A DNA stretch of 64,000 nucleotides. Source: Yamagishiella unicocca. Taxonomy: Eukaryota > Chlorophyta > Chlorophyceae > Chlamydomonadales > Volvocaceae. A program made the translations under genes and the position numbers. Positions 46,801 through 57,839 of the stretch are shown here, piece by piece. The DNA is taken from contig BDSL01000015.1 in the NCBI GenBank assembly GCA_003116995.1, positions 1,302,001-1,366,000 of the forward strand. The letters are read 5' to 3'. The notes below the pieces were generated by a model. It saw only the letters and a list, made by a program, of their open reading frames with translations. It searched no databases and was not told the DNA's origin. Numbering within the stretch: position 1 is the stretch's first letter; each line of letters starts with the position of its first letter.

Positions 46801-49800
46801 TATCGCCGGTGGGCACGATGGACCCCAGCATCGGCAGTGCGCCTGCGCTTGGGCCCAGCGCGGGCTCGGGTGCGCTGCCCGGCGGCCGCGGCGAGCACGG
46901 CGTCGCGCCGGACGCCGCTGGCGCCGGAGGCGATGGCGAGGAGTTGCAGGACACGGAGGGGCACGGTACGTTGACAACGGAGGATGCGGGGTGTGGATGG
47001 GCGGGGTGTGGATGGGCGGGGTGTGGATGGGCCGGGTGTGGATGGGCGGGGTGTGGATGGGCGGGGTGTGGATGGGCCGGGTGTGGATGGGCGGGGTGTG
47101 GATGGGCCGGGTGTGGATGGGCGGGGTGTGGATGGGCGGGGTGTGGATGGGCCGGGTGTGGATGGGCCGGGTGTGGATGGGCGGGGTGTGGATGGGCGGG
47201 GTGTGGATGGGCCGGGTGTGGATGGGCCGGGTGTGGATGGGCCGGGTGTGGATGGGCCGGGTGTGGATGGGCCGGGTGTGGATGGGCCGGGTGTGGATGG
47301 GCCGGGTGTGGATGGGCCGGGTGTGGATGGGCCGGGTGTGGATGGGCCGGGTGTGGATGGGCCGGGTGTGGATGGGCCGGGTGTGGATGGGCCGGGTGTG
47401 GATGGGCCGGGTGTGGATGGGCCGGGTGTGGATGGGCCGGGTGTGGATGGGCCGGGTGTGGATGGGCCGGGTGTGGATGGGCCGGGTGTGGATGGGCCGG
47501 GTGTGGATGGGCCGGGTGTGGATGGGCCGGGTGTGGATGGGCCGGGTGTGGATGGGCCGGGTGTGGATGGGCCGGGTGTGGATGGGCGGGGTGTGGATGG
47601 GCCGGGTGTGGATGGGCGGGGTGTGGATGGGCGGGGTGTGGATGGGCGAGTCACGGAGCGCCGGGGAGCAGTTGCGTGCGTGTGTGTTTTAAGTATGCTG
47701 AGCTGAGCCGCGAAGGAGACTGAGCGCGATGTGTGTGTGTGAGAGGGGACGATGCACGTGTGGCCCCGTGTGGCTTGTACAAGGGTACCTGCCAAGCGCT
47801 TGGATGAACTGGCTGGCAGGGAGGGTATCGTAGGGGCCCGCTGTCACTGTGCCGGGGGGAGGTATTAAGACCCGGTTATACGACATAGGTAGGCATGGGT
47901 GCGGGAGGGGCGCGGGTGAGGCTACTGCGGCTTGGCGCGGCAGGGCTGTGGTGCGCTGGCAGCGGCTCAGCGTGCAGGCGGGTTAGTGCTGCTTGCGTTG
48001 CCCTTGTCCTCAACTTCGCGCCTCCTCTGGCCCCCCCCCCACTTTCTGGTGCCCAGATGTGAACCAGCCCGGCCTCTGCACCTCCACCTGCGGCCCCCGC
48101 TTCCTGCGGGAGTCCATCCCCACCGTCGCCACCTGCGGCTACGTGTCCACAGCCGTGGACGAGGACGGGGCGGACAGCAAGCGGCGGCGGGTCTCAGTGG
48201 ACCTGCACCGCCAGCACCACCGGGCGCACCACGCGCACGGGGGGCCGCAGGGCAGCGACGGCGCCGCCGCGGCGACGGCCGCCGCCACCCCGTGCGGCCT
48301 GGAGCACGGCGGCGGGTGCGGAATGGAGCACGCCCTGAGCACCGCCCCGCGTGCGCTACTTCGCAGCCAGGCGAGCGGGTCTCCTGATGACCGGGCAGGA
48401 TCGCCAGGTAAGGTAGTGGTAGGTGGTGGTAGGTGGTAGCGCCTAGAGGGTTCGGGGGTTGCATGACTATGAGGTGCGACACGGCATGAGGGGTCATGTC
48501 GTGGGGGGGCGGGGTTGCTCCGCTTTGCTGCGGCCGGCGCGCGCATGTCCCCGATGCGGGGGTTGCCGTATGTGGGCCCCAGGTCGTAAGCCTCCCGGTC
48601 CGCCACACGCGCAAGGCCGCGGGCGGTGAAGCCCTCCCATGCTGCCATGGCAGCAAACCACCTGCGCCCACCCAGTACTGGCCGCGGACTGGCAGTTTCG
48701 TATGCCTCTTAGTGCGCATTTGGAAGGCGGTAAGGCTGAGGTGCATCGCCGCGCAGGCTCCCTGTGCGAACACTCTGTCGGCCACGAAGCTGGGGGGCTC
48801 AGCGCTTGCGCCGGCTTCGTCAGCGGCGGCGGCTACAACCCCATCGATCACATCTTCCAGTTCCACAAGGCGCTGCGCCAGGAGCTGAAGCAGCTGGAGG
48901 CGGATGCGATGCGGCTGGAGCACGCCGTGCTGGCGCGAGTGCGGCTGCAGCAGCAGACACTGCAGCCACAGCAGCCGCGGTCTACGCCGACGCAGGCGGC
49001 AGCAGCGGCCGTAGCAGCAGCAGCAGCAATCGTGGGGCCCGGAGGGGCCGCCCTGGTTGCTGCCGAGGGTCTAGGAGATGGCGGGGGCCAGCAACAGCCC
49101 GAGGCGCCGTCGCAGCCTCAACAACAGCAGCAGCAGTCTGAGGCGCCGACACAGCAGCAGCAGCAGAGCGTAGGGACGCCGCCGCGGCGGGTGGCTACGG
49201 CGGCGGTTCTGGAGCCGGGGCCGGTGGGGTTGACTGATGGCGCCGTGGGGTCGCAGTGTCGCGGGGGGCTGCTCCCCTTCCTCCAGAACTTCCACGGGCG
49301 CTTCCAGTTCCTGCAGGTGCGTGCTGGCGGCCGCGGGCAGGGTGGGGAGAGGCAGGCACGCAGGCCAGCCCAGCGCAAATTCCTACACCATGCGACCACC
49401 CACACGACCACTGACCGGGAGGAACGGTTCCCGCCTGGAGGACGCCGCCACCAACGCCGCCCGCGGCTGTGCGCGACGTCCTGCGCTGTCCTATTTCTGT
49501 CACCGCTGCCTCATTGCCTCTCTCTGCGCTCCGACGCCACCTAGCCACCTACCTACCCACCTACCCCACCTTCCGGCACCCGATCTCCAATCCCTCCCCC
49601 CGCGCTCTGCAGGGCATCTACCGCGCGCACAGCAAGGCGGAGGACGAGATCGTCTTCCCCGCGCTGGAGGCCAAGCAGGCGCTGCGCAACGTCAGCCACG
49701 CGTACACGCTGGACCACCGGCAGGAGGAGCAGCTGTTTGCGGACCTGGAAACGGTGAGCCAGCGGGGTCGGGGACTGGAGACTGGGGGTGTCCGGGACGG

Positions 49801-52800
49801 AGGCCGCCACTCCCCATGCGCCTCTTCCCTCTCACTGTTCCTGTCTGACGCCCTGAGCTGCTGCCGCTGCTGCTGCTTCAGGCCATCGACAACCTGCGCG
49901 CACTGGACCTGCTCTCGGGTGACCCCGAGGCGGAGCTGTCCCGCCAGGTGATGGGCGTGCGCCGCATGTGCGCCGCCATCCGCGCCTCCCTGGAGACACA
50001 CATCCGGTCGGAGGAGAGCGAGCTGTGGCCGCTGTTCACGGAGCACTTCAGCCGCGAGGAGCAGCAGTACCTGGTTGGGGTCATCATCGGCCGCACGGGG
50101 GCGCAGGTGTTGCAGGCGCTGCTGCCCTGGGTGTCAGGTGGGGCAGCTTGTGGGGGCGCGTCTGGGCGTGTGGTGGTGAGGGGGGACATCTGCCGTGGCT
50201 TTATCATGGGGTGAGGGCATGACGACGGGTGCTTGATGTAGGATATGGGACGGGCGTGATGGGTGGCGGTGGGTTTTGGCGGGCCGTGAGCGGAAGTGGG
50301 CGGAAGTGAGCGGAAGGGGGCGGAGGTGGGCGTATGTCGCCTCAACACGCACTTCGCCATGTGCGTGAGCGCCGCAGACGACCTGCAGCTGCACCATTCC
50401 TGCACGTATTCACCCACCCACTGCACCGCGCGTCGAGTTGCTTCGTGCAGCTCTGACCCAGTCACCTGCACCCACTTTCCCTGCTGCCGCCTCCCTTTCC
50501 AGTTTCCTTATCCACGGCGTCCCTACTACTGCCCTGCCTCACCCCACCTCACCCGACTCCGCAGAGACCTTCAGCGCGGAGGAGCGGGACGCCATGATGG
50601 ACTCACTCCGCCAGGCCACCCGGAACACCATGTTCGACCAGTGGTTGGAGGCGGTGCAGGCGGGAGCAGGCGGAGGAGGAGCGGCGGGCGCCGACGGCAG
50701 CGGCGCACCCAGCCGCGCGAGCTCCATCGGACTGGGGGAGGCGCAGGCGCACCCGAGCCTGCCGCTGCAGCAGGTGGCAGAGTACCTAGCAGGTGGGTCC
50801 AGGGAGGGAGCAGGCTATGCCTCGTCGCTGTGTAAGAAGCTCTCTCCCTCTCGACACCAGTTTGCCCGCCCTTGCACGCGTCCGCCAGCACATCCCGCCT
50901 GGCAGGGAACACCTACCTACGGAAGGGAATTGATCGATGTGTTCTATGTGTTCTATGTGTTCTATGTGTCCTATGTGTTCTTCGCAGGTGGGGGTCCTGA
51001 TGCCGGGGGCTCGGCGGCGGGCGCCTCCTGCACGCCCTTCTCGGGGCCCGGCGGCGGCTCTACACAAGGCGCGGTGGCCGACAGCACCTCCTTCCGGCCC
51101 GGCTGGGAGGACATATTCCGCATGAACCAGCAGCAGCTGGAGGCGGCCATACACAGGTAGGAGCGCGGTGGGCTCCGTGCGATGTTGCTGGGCAGGCAGC
51201 GGTGCACGGCTGCCTTCCGCAACACGCCGTTGCTGCTGTGGCGCCCTCCTTCTCCCCCTCCCCCCTCCCCCCACCTTCACCGCCCTCGGTTTGTCGGCCG
51301 TGGATTCGCGGATTCTCTTATTCGCGGATTCTCTTATAAGCCCCTCCCCCCACGCTGATCACCCCTGCTGACGGACGCCCGCCGCCGCTGCCTGCGTCAC
51401 CCAGGGTGTCCAACGACTCATCCCTGGAGCCCGAGCGCAAGGCCTACCTGATGCAGAACATCATGGTCTCTAAATACATCGTGGCGCAGCAGCGCCGTAT
51501 GGTGCAGTCGGAGGCCAACCAGCAGCAACTACAACAGCACGCCGCCGTAGCGGTGGCTGGCGGCTGCCAAGTGGCGCCGGCGCCGGCAGCTCCAGACGCA
51601 GGTGAGATCCGGAAAGTAAATTGTTCAGGGAGGGAGGGGGCGCGAGGTGATTGAGATGCCGCAATGTTGTTGTGTTCGTCGGGGTTTCCGGAGGCAACCC
51701 AGTTTTCGATATTGTGGGGAAGCCGGGGCCGACCAGGCTGACGCTGGTGTATGGGCATCCATCCACCCATCCGTGCAATGACACGCGGCAGCTGGCATGG
51801 GTGCGGTCCGCGCGGCCTCTGCGCTTCGAACCTGCGTCGTCCTAGGCAAGGCCGCCTGGCTCGCGCGTGCGACGGGCTCGTTGGGCTCGGTGTTCGTCTT
51901 GCGGTTAACTATACCACATTGCGCGCCCTGCCAAACGGAGCGAAACTAGGAGCGGAGAAAACCTAGGAGCGGAGAAAAACTAAGAACGGTGCTGTCGGAC
52001 GCAGCATCTGGTGGGTGATACAGGATAGCGCGCTCTTAATGGTGCCCTCGAGAGAAATGCGAGTGGCACTGCTCTCAGCGTGCTGCTCCTGGTCAGGCGC
52101 CTCCCTTGGCGCATCCCTTGCGATCCGCGGGCCTTCCTGCTGGTCGTTGACACACGCTTCTCTGTGCGCTTGCTTGCTTGGCTCCCTGGCGGAGGAGCAG
52201 GTGGTGGCGGCGCCGTCACGCCGCGATCCGGGGTCGCCAGCGCGGGCGGCGGCCCCTGCGGCGCCATCCACCAGACCTTCCACAACGCGGCCGCGGGCAT
52301 CCTGGGCTGCCAGCACTACCAGCGCAAGTGCCAGCTGGTCGCGCCGTGCTGCGGGAACATCTTCACCTGCAGGTGCGCCGGGGGCTGCTGGTGTCGGCAG
52401 TGTCGGCTGTCGCGCCCGGGGGCGCGCTTTCAGGGTTCTAGCTATTCTCTTGAGCCCAATAGCAGCGTGGACGCGCCCAGGTACAGAAACAAGCGCGTGC
52501 ACCCCGAGGCAGGATCTCGCGGGAAGAAGCCCCTGCCCTTGCACCTCGATTGCGATGGTTCCGATGGTTGCGAAAGCTGGTCCCTTGGACCCCACGTGTG
52601 CATGTCTCCTCCCCCTCGTTCTCCTCGAAACGTCTTTCCTACCCGGTTTTTCTCGCATCCACGGGTCTTCCTCCTCCTCCTCGTTCTTCTTCTCCTCCTC
52701 CTCCTCCCCCTCACGAAACGGCGGCGTCCTTTGCTTCCACACCGCAGGCTGTGCCACGACGAGGCGTGCGACCACCGCATGGACCGCTACGCAGTCAGCG

Positions 52801-54273
52801 AGATGCGCTGCATGATGTGCGGCACCCGGCAGCCGGTGGCGGGCTCCTGCCGCTGCTGCGGCACCAACATGTCGCGATACGTGTGCGACATATGCCACCT
52901 GTTCGACGACGAGCCGGGCAAGGACATCTACCACTGCCCCTTCTGCAACGTCTGCAGGTGCGCGCGGCGCGGCCTTGGCCTTGACCCGCCCTGCAGGGCT
53001 CCGCGTGCAAGGCGCTAGGGCGAGGGCAGTATGCTGTTGCTGGGTGGAATTTTGGTAGAACGGATGGAGGAGCCGCACGTCGGGCCGGGTTCGGCCTCTG
53101 TACGGGGTGGGTTCCTCTACCGCCTGGGCGCCGGAACGTTTTGTGGCCATTGGAGGCGCTGAGTCGCCCCAGTCGCGACAAGTGCAGGGAACAGTAGGAG
53201 GCGCACACGTGCACGGCTGCGGCCTGTGCCTGTGGCGGGCTAGTGATTAGGAATGGTTGTTGCCCGATGCAACGATCTAGTACGCGGCGACTGATCTAGT
53301 ACGCGGCGACTGATCTAGTACGCGATCATACGCAAATGATCTAGTACGCGGCGACTGCAGGCTGCTCTGTGCAGGTACTGGTATGAGCAGCCTCGCTGGT
53401 ATGAGCGCGGGCCCGGAGCCGCTGATCGCCGCTTCACTTCCGCCGTCCTCCTTTTTTCCTCCCTTTTTCGCCCCTCACTTCCGCCTCCTTTTTCCCTTCT
53501 CACCGTGTGGTGTGGTGTGGTGCCGGTGGCTGGCTCCCAGGCGCGGCCGCGGCCTGGGCGTTGACTTCTTCCACTGCATGAACTGCAACGCGTGCATGAG
53601 CCTCACGCTCTTCAGCAGCCACAAGTGCCGCGAGAAGTGCATCGAGGGCAACTGCCCCGTGTGTCACGAGGCGCTGTTCGACAGCAGCCAGCCAATCAAG
53701 GTGGGTGGTTGCAGTGGCATACGGGCATTGGAAAACACGCCGGGGGCCGGCGAGGAGGGCGGCCTGGGGTACCGGGATCTACTAGGGGCCCGCCTTCGCT
53801 GCCGCAACGCCTTTAACCAGTTTGGAAATCCATGGCGAAATGCCCGTATAACGACGCTAGAGAGGTGCGCGTGCCACGGGCCGAGTGTAGCTCCACTGGT
53901 GTTGCCATTTTCTGCAGACCTGAGCTCTGACCCCAACCTGATTTTTTTTATATCTTCCTCCCGCCACCGCCACTGCCGCCGCCGTGGCCCCTCCCAGGAG
54001 CTGCCGTGTGGCCACTTCATGCACAGCACGTGCTTCCTGACTTACACGCGCTACAACTACACGTGTCCGCTGTGCTGCAAATCCGTGGGAGATATGTCGG
54101 TGTACTTTCAGATGCTCGACTCGCTGCTGGCTTCGGAGCGGCTGCCGCCCGAGTACGCAGGACGCATGCAGCAGGTGCTGTGCAACGACTGCGGCAAGAT
54201 GGGCTTTGCGCCCTTCCACTTCGTCTACCACTCGTGCCCGCACTGCCGCTCCTACAACACGCGCGTCGTTTGA
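43814..54273 (+). CDS. BTS: BRUTUS/HRZ-type hemerythrin-RING E3 ubiquitin ligase
   Basis: Plant BTS/HRZ proteins bind iron and ubiquitinate IVc bHLH factors. Exons: 43814-44080, 44145-44216, 44285-44364, 44441-44639, 44825-45637, 45840-46044, 46681-46965, 48057-48407, 48757-49316, 49613-49753, 49882-50137, 50565-50792, 50988-51156, 51405-51601, 52201-52372, 52748-52957, 53541-53700 and 53998-54273. They sum to 1,546 codons plus stop, all in phase. Three hemerythrin domains each keep His/Glu ligands: [96 protein letters not shown]. Next come the CHY zinc finger ([16 protein letters not shown]), CTCHY, RING (CPVCHEALF then [12 protein letters not shown] and CPLCCKS) and a C-terminal zinc ribbon ([20 protein letters not shown]). 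It is longer than Arabidopsis BTS (~1,254 aa) because of low-complexity linkers between hemerythrin domains. Exon 1 start is inferred from the first in-frame Met. Confidence 0.95.
46060..46300. repeat. G-rich tandem repeats in BRUTUS-type gene intron 6
   Basis: Imperfect units containing GATGTGGGTTACACGGGGAG and TTGCACCGGGGGTGAGAGC, four to five times. Confidence 0.75.
46980..47650. repeat. 15-bp intronic minisatellite, ~44 copies, in BRUTUS-type gene intron 7
   Basis: GGGCCGGGTGTGGAT units, with an interspersed GGGCGGGGTGTGGAT variant at both ends of the array. The array lies between exons ending 46965 and starting 48057. Because 15 is divisible by three it creates long spurious ORFs in several frames on both strands. 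Confidence 0.97.
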
Positions 54274-56207
54274 GGGAGCTGAACCGACCTGCCGGGCCGT
54301 TTTGACGTTTTAGGCGCATGGGCGAGGTGCATTGTGGTGGCGAAACGCCAGCAGAGAGGCCATAAACGTCAGGGCTTCGCGATTGGGCCTTGCTGTAAGA
54401 AATTCCAATGGGAGAGTGCACGTGAAGAGAATCCTAGAATTGCTTTGTATCGGCGGCGTCGCTGCTTGTCACCGTGCTGCTGGGAGGGCGAACGAGTGCC
54501 GTCGAAATACCCCAAGAGTACGCGTACTGCACTGAATTCTCGATAAGAGGTGTCCCAGGCACGTGGTTGTTGGTGGGCGCGCTGGGAGTTGCGCGAAAGG
54601 CAAAGCATCCAACTGGTCTTTCTACTCGGCGGTAAAGGGAGTAGGTGACGAGAAGGGGATCGGCTCGCCGTTGACCGAACCGTGTTCATGAATACTTACG
54701 GTGTGCTGGTGCCACACCCCGGGGGGCACTGCCCCGTCCTCGTCCACAGGGCGCAACACTGCCATGGCGATGGACCCGTTTGCTTAAGTATGACTTGCTG
54801 CTTGCTGTACCGTATGTTCATTTGGCTAGCTGCTGGGCGGTACGTGCCCAGCGGTAGGTGCGGAATAAGTCCACGGTCGGGTTGACGAAGATGCGGGGTC
54901 GGTGACTCTGTGAGCTTCGATGCGGCTTCACAATCGCCCAGTGCAGGTTGCAGTTGCCTATTGTTTCTTGGATGTGATTAGTGCTTGCTGACGCCGACGG
55001 TCGACTTTCTGGGTGGGACATGCAATACCGTTAACTGTTGGGTGGTGGGTGGCATGGACTTGCGATTGGTTAGGTTAGTGCAAACGACATGTCCAGTTGA
55101 GCGCATAGCTGAGGGTTGGGGGAAGGGCCTGCGATGTAGACAGGGCGGCCGCGATTTCCTCGTCGTCAGGGCGCTGGCATTGGCATCTCTAGGCTGTTTG
55201 GAGTGTGAAGGCGGCATACATGGCATAGGAGTGCGATCTCTGTTTTCGAGGCACTGCTCGACCGGCTGGGGCTTCTGTACATAGGCCCTGTGCCGGGGTG
55301 GCGTCCTTGCCCCCATGGTCGATATCATCTGCTGCTGCGATATGCCAAAAGGGGTGTGTGACGTCGCGCCCAAGTCAGCCCCTACGATGGGTTCCACGTT
55401 TTTTGCACCACGTAGGCAGTGAGCCCCATGCAATTATTGACGGGGTCGGACATAATTACTGCACGAGATGTGTTTTTGCGTCGTTTCGATGCCGGCGCTG
55501 GTGATGGGGTGGGCTGGTTCGCCTTCATGGGATGGCGCTGCGCACGTCCCATACATAGGTCGCATAGGGGCTTGCGCGGTAACCACGCGTCACGCGTCTT
55601 CGTGGTGTGTTTGGTTACCTTGTACGTTTGGCGCCCCTCTGCTGCCACGACGCCGGCGTCCCAGGCGGCGTACCGTAGCAAGTAGTAGGTACTCCCTGCC
55701 AGACAGACCGACGGAGCACCGTTCCTGAAACCGGTGTGCCAATGGAAACCGGTGTGCCAATGTGTGCCGCAATGAGAGGTGCGCGCAGTGCCGCAGCAAG
55801 AGAGGTTCGGCGCAGCGAGAGCGACCCAACGTACACGAACAGTTTTCTGGGGGTACTGGTGCCCTGAGTTTTGGGTTTGGTGTCGGAGCAGACACAAGGA
55901 GGCGTCGTGACCTGAGCTCCCCAGCTTTCCTGTGGGTAGCCTCGCGAGGTTAAATGGTAAGGGAGTCACGGCCGAAATCGAGCCGTACGGTAAGAATCGT
56001 AAAGGAAGCCGTTACACAGCGGTCCACATGTAGTTCCAGGAAAGCCGCAGCAGTCGCGTTGATTGCTTGGAAGAGGAAGGGCACGTGCCGCTGTGGGCAT
56101 TCGGGAGCCGTTGACAACTCACACGTTACGGTCCTGCAATCCGCAGTCAATAACGCATCATACTGCGCATTGCCACCGTTGCAGGTCCGCTTAGTTTTTA
56201 CTCACCT
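54274..56207. other. Intergenic between BRUTUS-type gene and retroelement
   Basis: No gene is firmly supported. A minus-strand frame at 55950-56150 (contains RHVPFLFQAINATAAAFLEL) has an upstream CAG acceptor candidate and a stop. It could be the terminal exon of a gene interrupted by the adjacent element; evidence is weak. Confidence 0.4.
54394..54398 (+). terminator. TGTAA polyadenylation signal, BRUTUS-type gene
   Basis: TGTAA lies about 121 bp past the stop at 54273. Confidence 0.6.
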
Positions 56208-56550
56208 TGTCGTGACACAGTGCGTGATTGACACAGTGTAGTCACTTAGCTGTAGTCACTGTCCTAAGTGCGTTGACTTCAGTGTCTAAGTGGATCCGTT
56301 ATTGCCGTACGAGCGTTGCGATGCGCTGGTGCTTAGGGACCGTGTGGTCCCTGTGCCAGGCAGTCCGCGACTGCCTGGAATCGAACCCACAGTTGTGTAA
56401 CGTGTACAGTGAGCTACTTCTCGTGAAGTCTGGCCCTTGCGCATCAAGGTAGGACCGGGATGCTAGGCTGAACTCGGACTCATTCTCGACCCAGCCCCTG
56501 ACGTGCACTTCGAGCAGTGGCAGTCATGCAGCTAGGTTAACCACGCCCGA
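56208..56550 (+). repeat. Left 343-bp direct repeat (LTR-like)
   Basis: Starts TGTCGTGACACAG. It contains two hairpins, GGGACC/GGTCCC (56336-56351) and a 10-bp stem CCAGGCAGTC/GACTGCCTGG (56356-56378). On the minus strand it carries Pol III box-like motifs: box B GGTTCGATTCC (56387-56377) and box A-like TAGCTCACTG (56416-56407). Confidence 0.85.
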
Positions 56551-56585
56551 GTGCGTGCGCGTATCGCCTTTACACAGTCGAGTGC

Positions 56586-57839
56586 ATGCATTACATCAGG
56601 CATGGTGCGGCCAGCACGGAACACAGCCGCTCCGAGTTGCGCAGGGTAGTGCGACGGGCTGCCTCGTATAGCGCGAGAGGAGATGCAATTGTTCGCGAGA
56701 TGGCTAACGGCACCACCCGTGTGGTGCCGCATCCAGACAAGCGTAGGGGGCTAGTGGAGCAAGTCCATGCCACGAACGGGCATTTCGGGACGCGACGCAC
56801 GCTGGCGCTGCTCCAGCTAGGTTTCTGGTGGCATGGCATGTCCCGGGATGTGAGTGCGGTGGTCAGCGCGTGCAAGGTGTGTGATCAGGCTAACACGACG
56901 GGAGGCGTTCTTCCGGAAGTACTGCAACCTCTACCCGTGCGTGGACCCTTCTACCGTTGGGGTGTAGACTTGACTGGGCCGCTCCCTAAGACCAAGGATG
57001 GGTTTACTTATGTCATGGTCGCCATTGAGCATTACACGAAGCATATAGAGCTAGTTCCGCTGCGTGACAAGACAGCGGACAGCACGGCTCAGGCGTTTCT
57101 TCAGAATGTGCTTGCCCGGTTCTCAGCGCCTGCAGAGGTGTTGACGGATCAGGGAACCGAGTTCCAAGGGGCGTTCGATGAGTTGTTGCGGCAGTGCTTG
57201 ATTGACCACCGTGAGACCTCGGCGAATCACCCGCAGGCGGATGGTGCGGCCGAACGGATTGTGCAGGTGGTGAAGAAGGGTTTACGTAAATACTGTGCTG
57301 TACGGCAACGGCCGGACTGTTGGGATCGGGATTTGCCATGGCTTGCTTTGGGGTATCGCTGCTCGCCGCAAGCTGCTACGCGCTTGTCTCCTTACCACTT
57401 ACTGTACGGTGTTGACCCAGTGGTTCCCCCGAGCGTGCGAGAGCGTTTCAGTGAGCAGCTGCATTTCGAGCAGCCTGAGAGGGTGCACCAGTTGTTGGAG
57501 ATGCGGTCGGATGAGCTGCGTAGGCACATGCCGGCTGCAGGTGGCAACTTGGCGATTGCACAGCACCGAGATAAGCGGCGGTATGCGATGATTCGTTCCG
57601 GTACCTACCGGCCCAAGCTTGAAAGGTTCACACCAGGCGACTACGTGTACGTGCTGCTGCGCAATCGGACGAGCACGCTGCAGTTGCCCACGAAGGGAAA
57701 TGTGTTGCGAGTAGTGGAAGTGTGTGGAAGTGTCTGGAGAGGGCGTCGCGACGCTGCTGGGGCGTTGTGGCACCGAGCGGAAGGAGCACATCAGCAACCT
57801 GGCTCCTTGTCATCTGCCAGACTTAGACCCGGTGATTGA
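56586..57839 (+). CDS. Retroelement integrase (H2C2 zinc-binding + rve core)
   Basis: The integrase inserts element cDNA into the genome. The N-terminal zinc-binding domain shows H-x4-H and C-x2-C (HATNGH...CKVC). The catalytic core shows WGVDLTGPL (first Asp), LTDQGTEFQG (second Asp) and HPQADGAAERI (Glu), with 34 residues between second Asp and Glu, one fewer than typical Gypsy. The C-terminal part FTPGDYVYVLLRN is the usual end domain. The frame then derails: a 10-bp tandem duplication at 57714-57733 shifts it, so the final ~35 residues are out-of-frame. The natural continuation is in the next ORF. The start at 56586 is only the first Met after the left repeat; the true polyprotein probably began much further upstream. 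Confidence 0.85.
   Translation: MHYIRHGAASTEHSRSELRRVVRRAASYSARGDAIVREMANGTTRVVPHPDKRRGLVEQVHATNGHFGTRRTLALLQLGFWWHGMSRDVSAVVSACKVCDQANTTGGVLPEVLQPLPVRGPFYRWGVDLTGPLPKTKDGFTYVMVAIEHYTKHIELVPLRDKTADSTAQAFLQNVLARFSAPAEVLTDQGTEFQGAFDELLRQCLIDHRETSANHPQADGAAERIVQVVKKGLRKYCAVRQRPDCWDRDLPWLALGYRCSPQAATRLSPYHLLYGVDPVVPPSVRERFSEQLHFEQPERVHQLLEMRSDELRRHMPAAGGNLAIAQHRDKRRYAMIRSGTYRPKLERFTPGDYVYVLLRNRTSTLQLPTKGNVLRVVEVCGSVWRGRRDAAGALWHRAEGAHQQPGSLSSARLRPGD

Noticed and set aside
46448..47795. Long ORFs of up to ~410 codons in several frames of both strands
   Set aside because: Generated by the 15-bp minisatellite, whose period is a multiple of three. The region is an intron of the BRUTUS-type gene by flanking splice sites and phase.
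51963..53150. 395-codon minus-strand ORF
   Set aside because: Antisense to the CHY and CTCHY zinc-finger exons of the BRUTUS-type gene, whose cysteine pattern is unmistakable on the plus strand.
56356..56450. Functional tRNA gene on the minus strand of the terminal repeat
   Set aside because: Box A- and B-like motifs are present, but the T-stem does not pair well and the acceptor side belongs to a separate perfect hairpin. At most tRNA-derived.
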